Source: Mycobacterium interjectum (GTDB taxonomy: Bacteria; Actinomycetota; Actinomycetes; Mycobacteriales; Mycobacteriaceae). Taken from it: a stretch of 64,000 nt of DNA. Under the pieces are notes generated by a model. It worked only from the letters and a program-made list of their open reading frames with translations, had not been told where the DNA came from and searched no databases. Shown in pieces: positions 24,803 to 33,655 of the stretch; the first letter of the stretch is position 1; every line of letters starts with the position of its first letter. A program made the position numbers and the translations under genes. The stretch is from positions 62,001-126,000 of the forward strand of contig LQPB01000090.1 of the NCBI GenBank assembly GCA_002102225.1. The letters are read 5' to 3'.

Positions 24803-25762
24803 TCAGTCCCCTTGCCGGACCCAGGCGAAGATGTACAGGCTCATCGCCGTCACGAGCGCGATCAGCACCCACTGCACGATGGCCTGGTCTATCCAGGAGC
24901 CGGGCGGCGGGGCGCCGGGCAGGATGTTGCGCAGCGGGACGATCGCAAAGAGGTTCGCGGCGTACCACGTCGCGAACGGCGGCAGGAACTTCCTTCTGCC
25001 CAGTGCCATCGGGATGGCGACCAACAGGGCCAGGGTGGGCAGGCTGATGAGCACCAGGCAGATGCCCAGATCGAAGATCAGCGGACCCTTGGCCCTCTTG
25101 AACGTGATGACCACATTCCCGTTGTCGGTGCCCCGCTGGGTGGGGAGCGCACCGGGGTCGTGCAGCCGCTGGACGCTGACGTCCCACCCGTCCAGCTCAC
25201 CGGTGACCTCGACGCGGGCGGGCACCTTCTTGACGTTGTCGCCGGACCCGACGAACGCGTCGGCCGAGATCGGTTCGGTCCGGTAGGAGTCGAAGGGCCA
25301 GTTGCCCGGGTCGCCGTGCGCCTCCACGGTGGTGCTCAGTTGCGCCGGCGCCTTTCCCTTCGGGTAGTGCAGGTCCCCCAGGTCGCTGGTCGGATACAGG
25401 CGCACGCCGACATCGGTGCCCAGCACGTCGAAGCGATTGTCGTAGGCCGAGATACCGGGATAGACAAGGACATTCACGGTAAGACGATTGGCGACGGGCT
25501 TGAGCTCCTCCAAGCGCAGTTGCACGATGGTCGCATCGCCCCCGCCCTGGCTGAGATCCAGCGGAGGAAGTGGGGCCTCCGCCTCCTGCAGCTGGTGGAC
25601 GCCGAACAGGGACAGCGCATAGGCGGAGATGACGACCAGCAGAATGCTCACGCCGATCGCGATGCGCGGCTTCCGAAACTGTTTGCCGGTCGGCGGCGGC
25701 GGGGACGGCGGTTCGTCCGACGGCGGTGGCGGAGCCGGTGTCGTGTGAGCCTCAACGGTCAT
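24803..25762 (-). CDS. DUF4436 membrane protein, type B, copy 2
   Basis: A 319-residue protein with a proline-rich cytoplasmic N-terminus, helix 1 (IAIGVSILLVVISAYALSLF), the external domain, and three C-terminal helices. It is type B: AQLSTTVEAHGDPGNWPFDS, QRLHDPGALPTQRG and NVVITFKRAKGPLIFDLG. It is most like the copy at 29151 and is immediately upstream of type A copy 1, on the same strand. Confidence 0.87.
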   Translation of the reverse strand: MTVEAHTTPAPPPPSDEPPSPPPPTGKQFRKPRIAIGVSILLVVISAYALSLFGVHQLQEAEAPLPPLDLSQGGGDATIVQLRLEELKPVANRLTVNVLVYPGISAYDNRFDVLGTDVGVRLYPTSDLGDLHYPKGKAPAQLSTTVEAHGDPGNWPFDSYRTEPISADAFVGSGDNVKKVPARVEVTGELDGWDVSVQRLHDPGALPTQRGTDNGNVVITFKRAKGPLIFDLGICLVLISLPTLALLVAIPMALGRRKFLPPFATWYAANLFAIVPLRNILPGAPPPGSWIDQAIVQWVLIALVTAMSLYIFAWVRQGD

Positions 25763-25898
25763 TGCTGACCCGCGCGCGCAGTGGGGGCAACACCGATCAG
25801 ATGCTAGTGAACTCGAGCCGGTCGCGCGCGGTGACGAAAGCTCCGTCATGCACCGTCCATCCGACGGTAACCCCGCGGTCGCTTTGCTGTCGGGCGGC

Positions 25899-26789
25899 CT
25901 AGCGCGAGGGCGAATCCGCCACGCAGCGAAACCCGATGTGGGTGGTCGCCGTGTCCTGTGATTGCGGGGACCGCGCGGCCGGGCGGTAGCGATGGCAATA
26001 CTCCGGCGCGCACAGGTGCGATCCACCCTTCAGCGTCTGGCTGACGGACGGATCCGCCGGCCCCGAGGGCGCGCAGCAGGCCTTGGGTGGTTGGTCGAGC
26101 CGGTGGTGCGAAGAGAATTCGGTGACGGTCCACTCCCAGACGTTCCCGATCATGTCGAGCAGCCCGAAGCCGTTGGGCGGAAAGGCTCCCACGGGCGAGG
26201 TGCCCACCCACCCCAGCGCGCCGTCGTTGCGATACGGGAACCGCCCCTGCCACGTGTTGGCCATCAGCCGACCGTCCGGGTTCGCCTCGTCCCCCCAGGA
26301 GTAGGTCGCCGTGGTTCCGCCGCGGGCCGCGTACTCCCACTCGGCCTCGGTCGGGAGCCGCCGACCGGCCCAGCGCGCGTACGCCGCCGCGTCCGGGTAG
26401 GCCACCTGCACCACCGGGTGATCGGCCCTGCCCTCCAGATCGCTGTCCGGCCCGAACGGATTTCGCCAGCTGGCCCCCGGCACCCAGTCCCACCATTGGC
26501 GCCAGTCACGCAGGTCGACGGGGCCTTGCGTCGGCCGGAACACCATGGCGCCCGGACACAGGTCCGCGGGATCCGCGCCCGGGTACTGGGCAGGATCTAT
26601 CGGCTGCTCGGCGACGGTCAGATAGCCTGTGGCGGAAACGAATTCGGCAAACTGCGCGTTGGTCACCGGATGGCGCTCCACCGCGAAGCCCGCCACGGTC
26701 ACGGTGTGGATCGGCGCCTCTTCGGGATAGAAGCTCGTCGAACCCATGCGGAATGATCCGCCCGGCAGGTCGACCAACTCGGTGAGCAC
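25899..26789 (-). CDS. Formylglycine-generating enzyme (sulfatase-modifying factor)
   Basis: A 296-residue FGE that oxidises the active-site cysteine of type I sulfatases to formylglycine using oxygen and copper. The two catalytic cysteines are at about 259 and 264 (HLCAPEYC), matching the M. tuberculosis enzyme Rv0712, whose cysteines are Cys263 and Cys268 (recalled). Other family blocks: FRMGSTSFYPEEAP, RLPTEAEWEYAARGG and NVWEWT. The client is almost certainly AtsA at 30790, which carries the CSPTR target. GTG start at 26789. Confidence 0.95.
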   Translation of the reverse strand: MLTELVDLPGGSFRMGSTSFYPEEAPIHTVTVAGFAVERHPVTNAQFAEFVSATGYLTVAEQPIDPAQYPGADPADLCPGAMVFRPTQGPVDLRDWRQWWDWVPGASWRNPFGPDSDLEGRADHPVVQVAYPDAAAYARWAGRRLPTEAEWEYAARGGTTATYSWGDEANPDGRLMANTWQGRFPYRNDGALGWVGTSPVGAFPPNGFGLLDMIGNVWEWTVTEFSSHHRLDQPPKACCAPSGPADPSVSQTLKGGSHLCAPEYCHRYRPAARSPQSQDTATTHIGFRCVADSPSR

Positions 26790-26822
26790 CCCTTCAGGGT
26801 AGGACGGCCGTTCGCCGGGGCC

Positions 26823-27758
26823 TCAGTCCGATTGTCGATACCAGGTGAACATGTACAGCGCCATCGCCGCGACGAGCGCCATCAACACCCAGATCACCAG
26901 AACCTGGTCGATCCACGCGCCCGGCGGTGGAGACCCGGGCAGGAAATTGCGGATGGGGATGACGGCGAACAGCATGGCCGCGAACCACGTCACGAAGGGC
27001 GGCACGAATTTCCGTCTGCCCAGGGCGATTTGTATGGCCACGGCAAAGGCCAGGGTGGGCAGCGCGAACAACACCAGGCAGATGCCCAAGTCGAAGATCA
27101 GCGGCCCCTTGGCCCGGTGCAGCGTGATGATCACGTTGTCCGGGCGATCCGCGTCCTGGCTGGCTTCACCGACCCGCTTGACGCTGACGTCCCAACCGTC
27201 CAACGCCCCGGTCACTTCCACCCGCGCAGGTATGTACTGGCGCGCATCGCCTTGTCCGACGAGCACCTCCGCCGACAGGGTGTCGGTGCTGTAGGAGTCG
27301 AACGGCCAGTTGTTGGGGTCGCCATGAGCCTCGATCGTGGTGGCGACCTGCGCCGGCGACTTCCCCGCCGGGTATTGCAGGTCGCCCAGGTCATTGGGGG
27401 GGTCCATCCGCACGGCGGTGTCGGTCTTCAGCACATCGAGGCGTTTGTCGAACATCGAATCCTCGGGAATCACAAGCACCTTCACCGTCAGGCGATTCGC
27501 GACGGTTTCCAGCTTTTCCAAACGCACCAAGACGATGGTGTCGTTGGTCGCGTTCAGGTCCGGCGGCTTGAGCGGTCCCGCCGATTTGGACAGCATGTGG
27601 ACCCCGAACAGCGACAGGCCGTAGACGACGAGGAACGCCACCAGGATGCCGACCACCAACAGGGTGCGCCGTCTGCCGCGCGGGGTGGACGCCGCGGGCG
27701 GCTCGGGCGACGGCTCGGGCGGCGTGGGGGGTGGTGCTGGTGGAGCCTGATGAGTCAT
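26823..27758 (-). CDS. DUF4436 membrane protein, type A, copy 3
   Basis: A 311-residue protein with a Pro-rich N-terminal tail (QAPPAPPPTPPEPSPEPPAA), helix 1 near residue 35, the external domain and three C-terminal helices. It is type A: AQVATTIEAHG, ARQYIPARVEVTG and DRPDNVIITLHRAKGP. It is the closest relative of copy 1. It lies directly upstream of the FGE gene on the same strand, so co-transcription with FGE is likely. Confidence 0.88.
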   Translation of the reverse strand: MTHQAPPAPPPTPPEPSPEPPAASTPRGRRRTLLVVGILVAFLVVYGLSLFGVHMLSKSAGPLKPPDLNATNDTIVLVRLEKLETVANRLTVKVLVIPEDSMFDKRLDVLKTDTAVRMDPPNDLGDLQYPAGKSPAQVATTIEAHGDPNNWPFDSYSTDTLSAEVLVGQGDARQYIPARVEVTGALDGWDVSVKRVGEASQDADRPDNVIITLHRAKGPLIFDLGICLVLFALPTLAFAVAIQIALGRRKFVPPFVTWFAAMLFAVIPIRNFLPGSPPPGAWIDQVLVIWVLMALVAAMALYMFTWYRQSD

Positions 27759-28022
27759 CGGTCAACACCTCCGTGCGGTGTGCGGAGCGAGGGGGCGAGC
27801 ACACGAAAGATTAGATCGTAGCGAACCGGTGCTGTCCATGCGCCAGATAAATTTTCCCCGCCATCAGTAGGCAATATCGGTCAACCCGCCGCACCCCCGG
27901 TCGCCACCCAGCGAAATCCGGGCACCGCCACGCAGGACCACTCGTTCATTCCACGTTTGTTTGCCTGTTAATTCGAGCGCGGTAAATGTGTCGATCAGCG
28001 TCGGGGCCAGGAGGCAATCAAG
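27759..28022. promoter_or_regulatory. Divergent intergenic region, DUF4436 copy 3 / pstS-like gene
   Basis: 264 bp with a moderately AT-rich part around 27790-27880. It should hold the promoters of both genes. No clear PhoP/SenX3-RegX3 repeat was found by eye. Confidence 0.35.
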
Positions 28023-29150
28023 GTGAAGCGCAACCGATCGACCGTCCCCATGAGCGTGCTGGCGGCGGCCGCGGTGGTGCTCTCGGGATGCAGCAACGCC
28101 CACGCGACCCTGGCCTACGCCGCCGGGGCCAAGGTGGAGTGCGGTGGCAAGCAGACTTTGATCGCCAGCGGCTCGACCGCGCAGGCGAACGCGGTGACGA
28201 AGTTCGTCGACGCGTACCACCGGGCATGCCCGGGACAGAGCCTCGACTACACGGCCAACGGCTCGGGGGCGGGAATCAGCGAATTCCTTTCCGGTAAAAC
28301 CGATTTCGGCGGGTCCGACATACCGCTAGCCGGTGACCAATACGCCGCCGCCAAGCAGCGTTGCGGCGGGGCCGACGCTTGGAACCTGCCCGTCGTCTTC
28401 GGCCCGCTGGCCATCACCTACAACCTCGGCTCCGTCGACTCCCTGGTGCTCGACGCGCCCACGCTGGCCAAGATCTTCAACGGCACCATCACGCGCTGGG
28501 ACGACCCGGCCCTGACCGCGTTCAACACGTCGATGCCGGCCGAGGACATCCGCGTCGTCTACCGCAGCGACGCCTCCGGCACCACCGAGAACTTCCAGTC
28601 CTACCTGCAGGCCGCCTCCGGGGGAGCCTGGAAGCAGGGCACCGGCAAGTCGTTCAACGGCGGCGTCGGTATCGGGGCCGCCGGCAACAAGGGCACCTCG
28701 GAGGTCGTGAAGGCCACCGAGGGTGCGATCAGCTACAACGAGTTGTCGTTCGCGCTCCAGCAAGGTCTTTTCGCCGCCGACATCAAGACCCCGGCGAGCC
28801 GCAGGTCCCTGCGCCCGGTGCGCATCGGCACCGACACGGTCGGCAAGACGATCACCGGCGCCAAAATCGTTGGCACGGGCAACAACCTGGTGCTCGACAT
28901 CTCGTCGTTCTACAACCCCGCCCAGCCCGACGTGTACCCGATCGTCCTGGCCACCTACGAGATCGTCTGCTCCAAATACCCCGTCGCGGAGGAGGCCAAG
29001 GCCGTCAAGGCGTTCCTGCAGGCGGCGATCGGCCCGGGCCAGGTGGAACTGGCCAGAAACGGCTACATACCGCTCTCGCCCGAGTTCCAGTCGAGGGTTT
29101 CCAGCGCCGTCGACGCGATCAGCTCCGCGGGAGCGGCGGTCGCCGAGTAA
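28023..29150 (+). CDS. pstS: Phosphate-binding lipoprotein PstS-like, orphan
   Basis: A 375-residue periplasmic-type binding protein anchored as a lipoprotein: lipobox LSGC with Cys near residue 23. Ligand-binding motifs for phosphate are ASGSTAQANAV, NGSGAGISEFLSGKTDFGGSD and RSDASGTTENFQSYL. The C-terminal part has ATYEIVCSKYP. PstS normally delivers phosphate to PstC/PstA/PstB, but no transporter genes lie nearby. GTG 28023 has an AAGGT-type site in front. It sits inside the DUF4436/sulfatase island on the opposite strand, so its ligand might be sulfate-like or phosphate; the motifs favour phosphate. Confidence 0.92.
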   Translation: MKRNRSTVPMSVLAAAAVVLSGCSNAHATLAYAAGAKVECGGKQTLIASGSTAQANAVTKFVDAYHRACPGQSLDYTANGSGAGISEFLSGKTDFGGSDIPLAGDQYAAAKQRCGGADAWNLPVVFGPLAITYNLGSVDSLVLDAPTLAKIFNGTITRWDDPALTAFNTSMPAEDIRVVYRSDASGTTENFQSYLQAASGGAWKQGTGKSFNGGVGIGAAGNKGTSEVVKATEGAISYNELSFALQQGLFAADIKTPASRRSLRPVRIGTDTVGKTITGAKIVGTGNNLVLDISSFYNPAQPDVYPIVLATYEIVCSKYPVAEEAKAVKAFLQAAIGPGQVELARNGYIPLSPEFQSRVSSAVDAISSAGAAVAE

Positions 29151-30068
29151 TCACGCCTTGTTCGGCTGTCTTCGTTCGCGTTGCCGCCACCAGCCGACGA
29201 GGAACAGGGCCATCGCGACCACCAGGCCGATCAGCACCCACAGCACGACGGCTTGGTCGATCCACGAACCGTACGGCGGGCTGCCCGGCAGGATGTTGCG
29301 CAGGGGGACGATGGCGAACAGCATCGCGCCGTACCACGTCGTCATCGGGGGCAGGAACGACGTCCTGCCCAGCGCAACCGGAATGGCCACCCACAGCGCC
29401 AGGACGGGCAGGGCGATGAGGACCAGGCAGATGCCGATGTCGAAGATCAACGGCCCTCTGGCCCGGTGCAACGTGATGGTCACGTTGTCCTTCACGTCCG
29501 GGTTGGAATCGTCGGGGTCGTGCACGCGGGTGACACTGGCGTCCCAGCCGTCCAGCTTGCCGGTGACTTCGACGCGGGCCGCCGCCTTCTCGCGGCTTTG
29601 GCCGCTACCGGTGAACACGTCGGCCGCGATCACCTGCGTCGTGTACGAGTCGAACGGCCAGTTTCCCGGATCGCCCTGCGCCTGGATGGTGGTGCTGAGC
29701 TGTGCCGGCGCCTTTCCGACCGGGTATTGCAGGTCACCCAGGTCGTTCTCCGGGTACAACCGCACGGCGGCGTCGGTCGTGAGGACGCCGAAGTTCTTGT
29801 CGTACAGCGAATCCTTGGGGTAGACAAGCACATTCACCGTCAGTCGGTTGGCGACCGTGTCCAGCTTCTCCAGGCGTACCTGCACCACGCTGTCCTCGGC
29901 CTCGACCTTGCTGAGGTCCACCGAGGGCAGCGGGGGTGCCGATTGCGCCAGCAGGTGCACGGCGATCAGGGAGAGGACGTAGATGACGATGACGGCCACG
30001 ACGATCCCGAACGCGATGGCGATGCGCGGTCCTCGTGCGGCGGGCGGGGGCGAAGGCTCAGTGCTCAT
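29151..30068 (-). CDS. DUF4436 membrane protein, type B, copy 4
   Basis: A 305-residue protein with the family layout: helix 1 (IAIAFGIVVAVIVIYVLSL), external domain, three C-terminal helices and a basic tail (RQRERRQPNKA). It is type B, closest to copy 2 (AQLSTTIQAQGDPGNWPFDS; VHDPDDSNPDVKDN). Its stop abuts the pstS stop with no gap, and its start lies 51 bp from the lipoprotein stop upstream, so it may be the last gene of an atsA-lipoprotein-DUF4436 transcript. Confidence 0.88.
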   Translation of the reverse strand: MSTEPSPPPAARGPRIAIAFGIVVAVIVIYVLSLIAVHLLAQSAPPLPSVDLSKVEAEDSVVQVRLEKLDTVANRLTVNVLVYPKDSLYDKNFGVLTTDAAVRLYPENDLGDLQYPVGKAPAQLSTTIQAQGDPGNWPFDSYTTQVIAADVFTGSGQSREKAAARVEVTGKLDGWDASVTRVHDPDDSNPDVKDNVTITLHRARGPLIFDIGICLVLIALPVLALWVAIPVALGRTSFLPPMTTWYGAMLFAIVPLRNILPGSPPYGSWIDQAVVLWVLIGLVVAMALFLVGWWRQRERRQPNKA

Positions 30069-30119
30069 AAAGCATCACGGGGCGAGATGCTACCGCCCGG
30101 TTGCGTTGAAAACGGGCCT

Positions 30120-30809
30120 TTACGGAATGACGACAGCAAACTGCTGCATCGTCGTCGACTTCGCCGCGTCGAAGCCGGGGGCGCCGGCCGGCCCCTCCAA
30201 ATGGATTACGACCAGGAACGACCTCGTATTCGTCCAGACGTGGGTGATGCGGTCGGCGAACTGAACCCCGCCGGGGCCCGCGACGCTGCCGCTCAGCAAT
30301 TGGCTGCTGTAGCCGCAGAATTGCGCCGCCGCGACGGTGACCGCGACGCCCGGCCACCGGGCGCGCAGGTCGGCCGCGTAGCGCAGGAACGCCCCGCCGG
30401 CTTGGAGGTCCGTCGGCGTGATCGTCACCCGCACCGACATGCCGGCGGGCCCGGGCGCCGTCAATGCCACGTCGCCGGAGCCGCGGGAGGAGTTCCAGCC
30501 GTCCGGCAGCGGAAGCGTGATCACGGGCGCCACGGGATCCGGCACCGAGGCCACGGCCATGGTGCCGCTGGCGGGCGGGCGGGGAAAGCACACCACGGCG
30601 TTGGGCGGAATGTGGTCGGGCAGCGTGGTTTCGACGCCGGGCACCGGCTCGGCTGGGTCGGACAGTGTCGGCGCGGCGGACGTCCTCGACGGGGCCGCAC
30701 TACCCGTCCGGACCGCGGTGCCCCCGGTGCTCCGCTGGCAACCCACGCCGGCGCCAAGGCAGAGCAGGACGGTCGCACCGACTGCCAGATCAGTCGCGCG
30801 AAAATGCAA
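30120..30809 (-). CDS. Putative lipoprotein of unknown function
   Basis: About 229 residues, probably starting at TTG 30809 (or TTG 30815) with AAGGGAA just upstream. The N-terminus is a lipoprotein signal (VGATVLLCLGAGVGC) with Cys near residue 24, followed by a Ser/Thr/Pro linker. The mature domain contains PDGWNSSRGSGDVALTAPG and WTNTRSFLVVIHLEGP, reminiscent of the LpqN/LpqT class of mycobacterial lipoproteins, but this is only an impression. The start overlaps the end of atsA by about 20 bp, so the two are probably translationally coupled. Confidence 0.75.
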   Translation of the reverse strand: MHFRATDLAVGATVLLCLGAGVGCQRSTGGTAVRTGSAAPSRTSAAPTLSDPAEPVPGVETTLPDHIPPNAVVCFPRPPASGTMAVASVPDPVAPVITLPLPDGWNSSRGSGDVALTAPGPAGMSVRVTITPTDLQAGGAFLRYAADLRARWPGVAVTVAAAQFCGYSSQLLSGSVAGPGGVQFADRITHVWTNTRSFLVVIHLEGPAGAPGFDAAKSTTMQQFAVVIP

Positions 30810-33147
30810 GCGCAAGTTCCCTTTCGACGTCCTCGTACGGCCGATCCGACAGGTCGATGGTGACCTGGGCGATGGTTCCGCCGGTGAAGGCGAACGGCGC
30901 CTTGTAGCGGCTCGACACCCCGGATCCACCGTTGTGCCCGACGGTGATCCCGGCCCCCGCCAGGCCGAACGTCCCGGGATGGGTCGTCACCCCCGGCAGC
31001 GTGCCGACCACCTCGTCGTCGAAGAACAGCGCGAGGTCGCCGAGCGGGGTGTGGCTGTTCTCGACCGTTCCCGTCCGCGCATAGCGAACCCCGAAGACGT
31101 GCCGCCCCAACGGCACCGGGTCCGACGACGAGACCAGCTGCTGGCGTTCACCGAGGAAGTTGTAGACGTAGTGCAGGCGTCCGTCCTGGATGAACAGGAC
31201 GTGCCCGCCGTGGGCACCGCCCTGCTTGAACAGCACGCCCTCGGCGCCGGTGGTGTCCACGGTCACGTCGGCGAGCACGGCGAAGGAGCGCCCGCGAATC
31301 TCGGCGGCGGCGCCGATGCCGACGTCCGCGCAGTGGGGATAGTACGTGTAGCTGGACCGTTCGCTGACCAGATAGGGACGTGAGCGCATCATCGTCTCGA
31401 CGATGTTCAGATCCGACAGCGGTAGGCCGTTGTATTTGGACGCTTCGGAAAACCACAGCGCCTTGAGCTCTTCCAGCTTCTCGGGCTGCTCGGCGGCCAG
31501 GTCGTGGCACTGGCTGCGGTCCGCCTCGATGTGGAAGAGCTCCCAGCGATCGGCGTCGAAGTGCGACCAGCCGGCCGGTGTGGCGGCGTGGATGGTGTTG
31601 GCGAACCAGCCCTCGTGCCAGATGCCGCGGGTGCCCAGCATGGTGTAGAACTGGGTCTTCTTTCCGGTGTCGGCGTCCGGATCGGCAAGGGCCGCCTTGA
31701 AACTCACGCCATCCAGCGGTTTCTGCGCGATCCCTTTCACCGTCTCGGGCGGCGTCATGCCGAGCAGATCGAAGACGGTCGGGGTGATGTCGCAGACGTT
31801 GACATAGGTGTCGCGCACCTCGCCGTGCGCCGCAATGCCGTTGGGCCACGACACGATTGCCGTGTCGGCGATGCCGCCCTCATGCGAGGCGTAGCGCTTG
31901 TACAACTTGTAGGGCGTGTTGAACGCCATCGCCCACCCGATCGGGTAGTGGTTGTAGGTCTGCGGCCCGCCGAGGTGGTCGAAGAGCTTCATGCTCTCCT
32001 CGACGGTGTCGATGTAGCCGTTGAAGAACTTGCCCTCGTTGACCGACCCGTTGGGCCCGCCCTCACCGCTGGCGCCATTGTCGGAGATCACCACGATGAT
32101 CGTGTCGTCCAACTGGCCGGACTCCTCGAGATAGTCCAGGATGCGGCCGATCTGGGCGTCCGTGTAGCTGAGGAACCCGGCGAACACCTCGGCCATCCGG
32201 GAGAACAGCTTCTTCTCTTCGTCGCTCAGCGAGTCCCAGGGACGCACCGTGTCCTGCATCGGCCATGGCTCGCCCTGGGGCCCCGTGACGTCCGAATACG
32301 GGTTGACCGGTGAGAGTTCGGTGTCCGGCGGCACGATGCCCATCGCCTTCTGCTTTTCCAGCACAATCTCGCGGTAGCGCTCGTAGCCCATGTCGAACCG
32401 GCCGGCGTAGCGGTCCGCCCACTCCTTGAAGACATGGTGCGGCGCATGCCCGGCCCCCGGGCAAACGTAGCTGAACCACGGCTTGTCCGGCGCGATCACC
32501 TTGGCGTCGCGGATGAATTCGATGGTCCTATCCGCGATGTCCTTGGACAGGTGATAGCCGTCCTCCGGGGTGCCCGGCGGGCTGACGGGGTGGTTGTCGT
32601 AGACCAGATCCGGGTACCACTGGTCGGTCTCGCCGCCCATGAACCCGTAGAACCGCTCGAAGCCGCGGGAGGTGGGCCAGTGTCGTTTCGTCGACGCCAG
32701 GTTGGACTCTTCGAGCGGCGTCAGGTGCCACTTGCCAATGCAATACGTGTTGTAGCCCCGCTCGGCAAGCACCTCGGAGATCAGCGCGGTGTCGGCGGGG
32801 ATCCGCCCGTGGCAGTTGGGGAACCCGTCGGTGAACTCCTCGATGGTGGCCATCCCGACGGTGGTCGCGTTGCGACCGGTCAGCAGCGACGCCCGGGTCG
32901 GCGAGCACAGCGCGGTGGTGTGAAACTGCGACAACCGCACGCCGCGCTCGGCGATCCGTGTCATGGCGGGCATCTCGACCAGCCCGCCGAAGCAGTCCCA
33001 CGTTGCGATGCCGGTGTCGTCCCACACCAGATACAGGATGTTCGGCGAGTTCTCCGGCGCCGTCGGCGCCGCGTACGGCCCCCAGTCCGGTTCCGAATCG
33101 CGGATATCCAGTTCGATCTTGCCGTTGAATTCCGTTGACCCAGTCAT
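30790..33147 (-). CDS. atsA: Arylsulfatase, type I (formylglycine-dependent)
   Basis: A 785-residue sulfatase that hydrolyses sulfate esters. Formylglycine precursor Cys81 lies in the signature CSPTRASLLTGR. Calcium ligands are visible in VWDDTG (Asp43, Asp44) and in ISDNGASGEGG. GKWHLTP is the second family signature. A C-terminal domain of about 200 residues ends LALAFSRD. No signal peptide is seen, as for M. tuberculosis AtsA (Rv0711). ATG 33147 is preferred over GTG 33159 because GGGAG stands about 10 nt upstream. Activation needs the FGE encoded at 25899. Confidence 0.95.
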   Translation of the reverse strand: MTGSTEFNGKIELDIRDSEPDWGPYAAPTAPENSPNILYLVWDDTGIATWDCFGGLVEMPAMTRIAERGVRLSQFHTTALCSPTRASLLTGRNATTVGMATIEEFTDGFPNCHGRIPADTALISEVLAERGYNTYCIGKWHLTPLEESNLASTKRHWPTSRGFERFYGFMGGETDQWYPDLVYDNHPVSPPGTPEDGYHLSKDIADRTIEFIRDAKVIAPDKPWFSYVCPGAGHAPHHVFKEWADRYAGRFDMGYERYREIVLEKQKAMGIVPPDTELSPVNPYSDVTGPQGEPWPMQDTVRPWDSLSDEEKKLFSRMAEVFAGFLSYTDAQIGRILDYLEESGQLDDTIIVVISDNGASGEGGPNGSVNEGKFFNGYIDTVEESMKLFDHLGGPQTYNHYPIGWAMAFNTPYKLYKRYASHEGGIADTAIVSWPNGIAAHGEVRDTYVNVCDITPTVFDLLGMTPPETVKGIAQKPLDGVSFKAALADPDADTGKKTQFYTMLGTRGIWHEGWFANTIHAATPAGWSHFDADRWELFHIEADRSQCHDLAAEQPEKLEELKALWFSEASKYNGLPLSDLNIVETMMRSRPYLVSERSSYTYYPHCADVGIGAAAEIRGRSFAVLADVTVDTTGAEGVLFKQGGAHGGHVLFIQDGRLHYVYNFLGERQQLVSSSDPVPLGRHVFGVRYARTGTVENSHTPLGDLALFFDDEVVGTLPGVTTHPGTFGLAGAGITVGHNGGSGVSSRYKAPFAFTGGTIAQVTIDLSDRPYEDVERELALAFSRD

Positions 33148-33243
33148 TGACAGCCTCACTCCCGTTGATCAACGCCGCTACACGCGTGGCGTGGAGACTA
33201 CACCGGGCAGGTGAGAACAGGGTGTGAATTTGCCTGGCAAACG

Positions 33244-33277
33244 AAAACGCCCGAGACCGCGGGGGCTCGGGCGTTTT
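33244..33277 (-). terminator. Strong hairpin terminator of the S10 operon
   Basis: A perfect 12-bp inverted repeat (AAAACGCCCGAG / CTCGGGCGTTTT) with a 10-nt loop, followed by T-rich sequence on either strand. It lies 15 bp after the rpsQ stop, so it ends the S10 operon. Because of the A/T ends it can act in both directions. Confidence 0.9.
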
Positions 33278-33292
33278 GGCGTTGCCTGCGGG

Positions 33293-33655
33293 CTACTTGG
33301 CCTTCTCCAGAATTTCGACCAGCCGCCAGCGCTTGGTCGCCGACATCGGGCGCGTCTCCATCAGCGAGACGCGGTCGCCGATCCCGGCGGTGCTGTCCTC
33401 GTCGTGCGCCTTGACCTTCTTGGTGGTGCGGATGATCTTGCCGTACAGCGGGTGGCGCATGCGGTCCTCCAGCTCGACCACGATGGTCTTCTGCATCTTG
33501 TCGCTGACCACGTAGCCGATGCGCACCTTGCGCCGGCCCCGCGACTTGGGGTTGGCGGGAGTGTGCTTGGGGCCCTTGTCTTTCGACTCGGCGTCCTTCG
33601 CGGCTGCCTTCTTGGGAGCGGCCTTTGCGGCGGCCTTCTTAGCTTCTGCCATCAC
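33293..33655 (-). CDS. rpsQ: 30S ribosomal protein S17
   Basis: A 120-residue uS17 with the conserved core from KVRIGYVVSDKMQKTIVV to LVEILEKAK. A 40-residue Ala/Lys-rich N-terminal tail (AEAKKAAAKAAPKKAAAKDA) is typical of mycobacteria. The start is GTG 33655 or ATG 33652; GTG 33655 gives the same MMAEAK start as in M. tuberculosis (recalled) and a GTGA overlap with rpmC. It is the last gene of the S10 operon. Confidence 0.97.
   Translation of the reverse strand: MMAEAKKAAAKAAPKKAAAKDAESKDKGPKHTPANPKSRGRRKVRIGYVVSDKMQKTIVVELEDRMRHPLYGKIIRTTKKVKAHDEDSTAGIGDRVSLMETRPMSATKRWRLVEILEKAK

Noticed and set aside
30181..30863. Plus-strand open frames opposite the lipoprotein gene
   Set aside because: The minus strand carries a lipobox and protein-like sequence; the plus-strand frame is low complexity.
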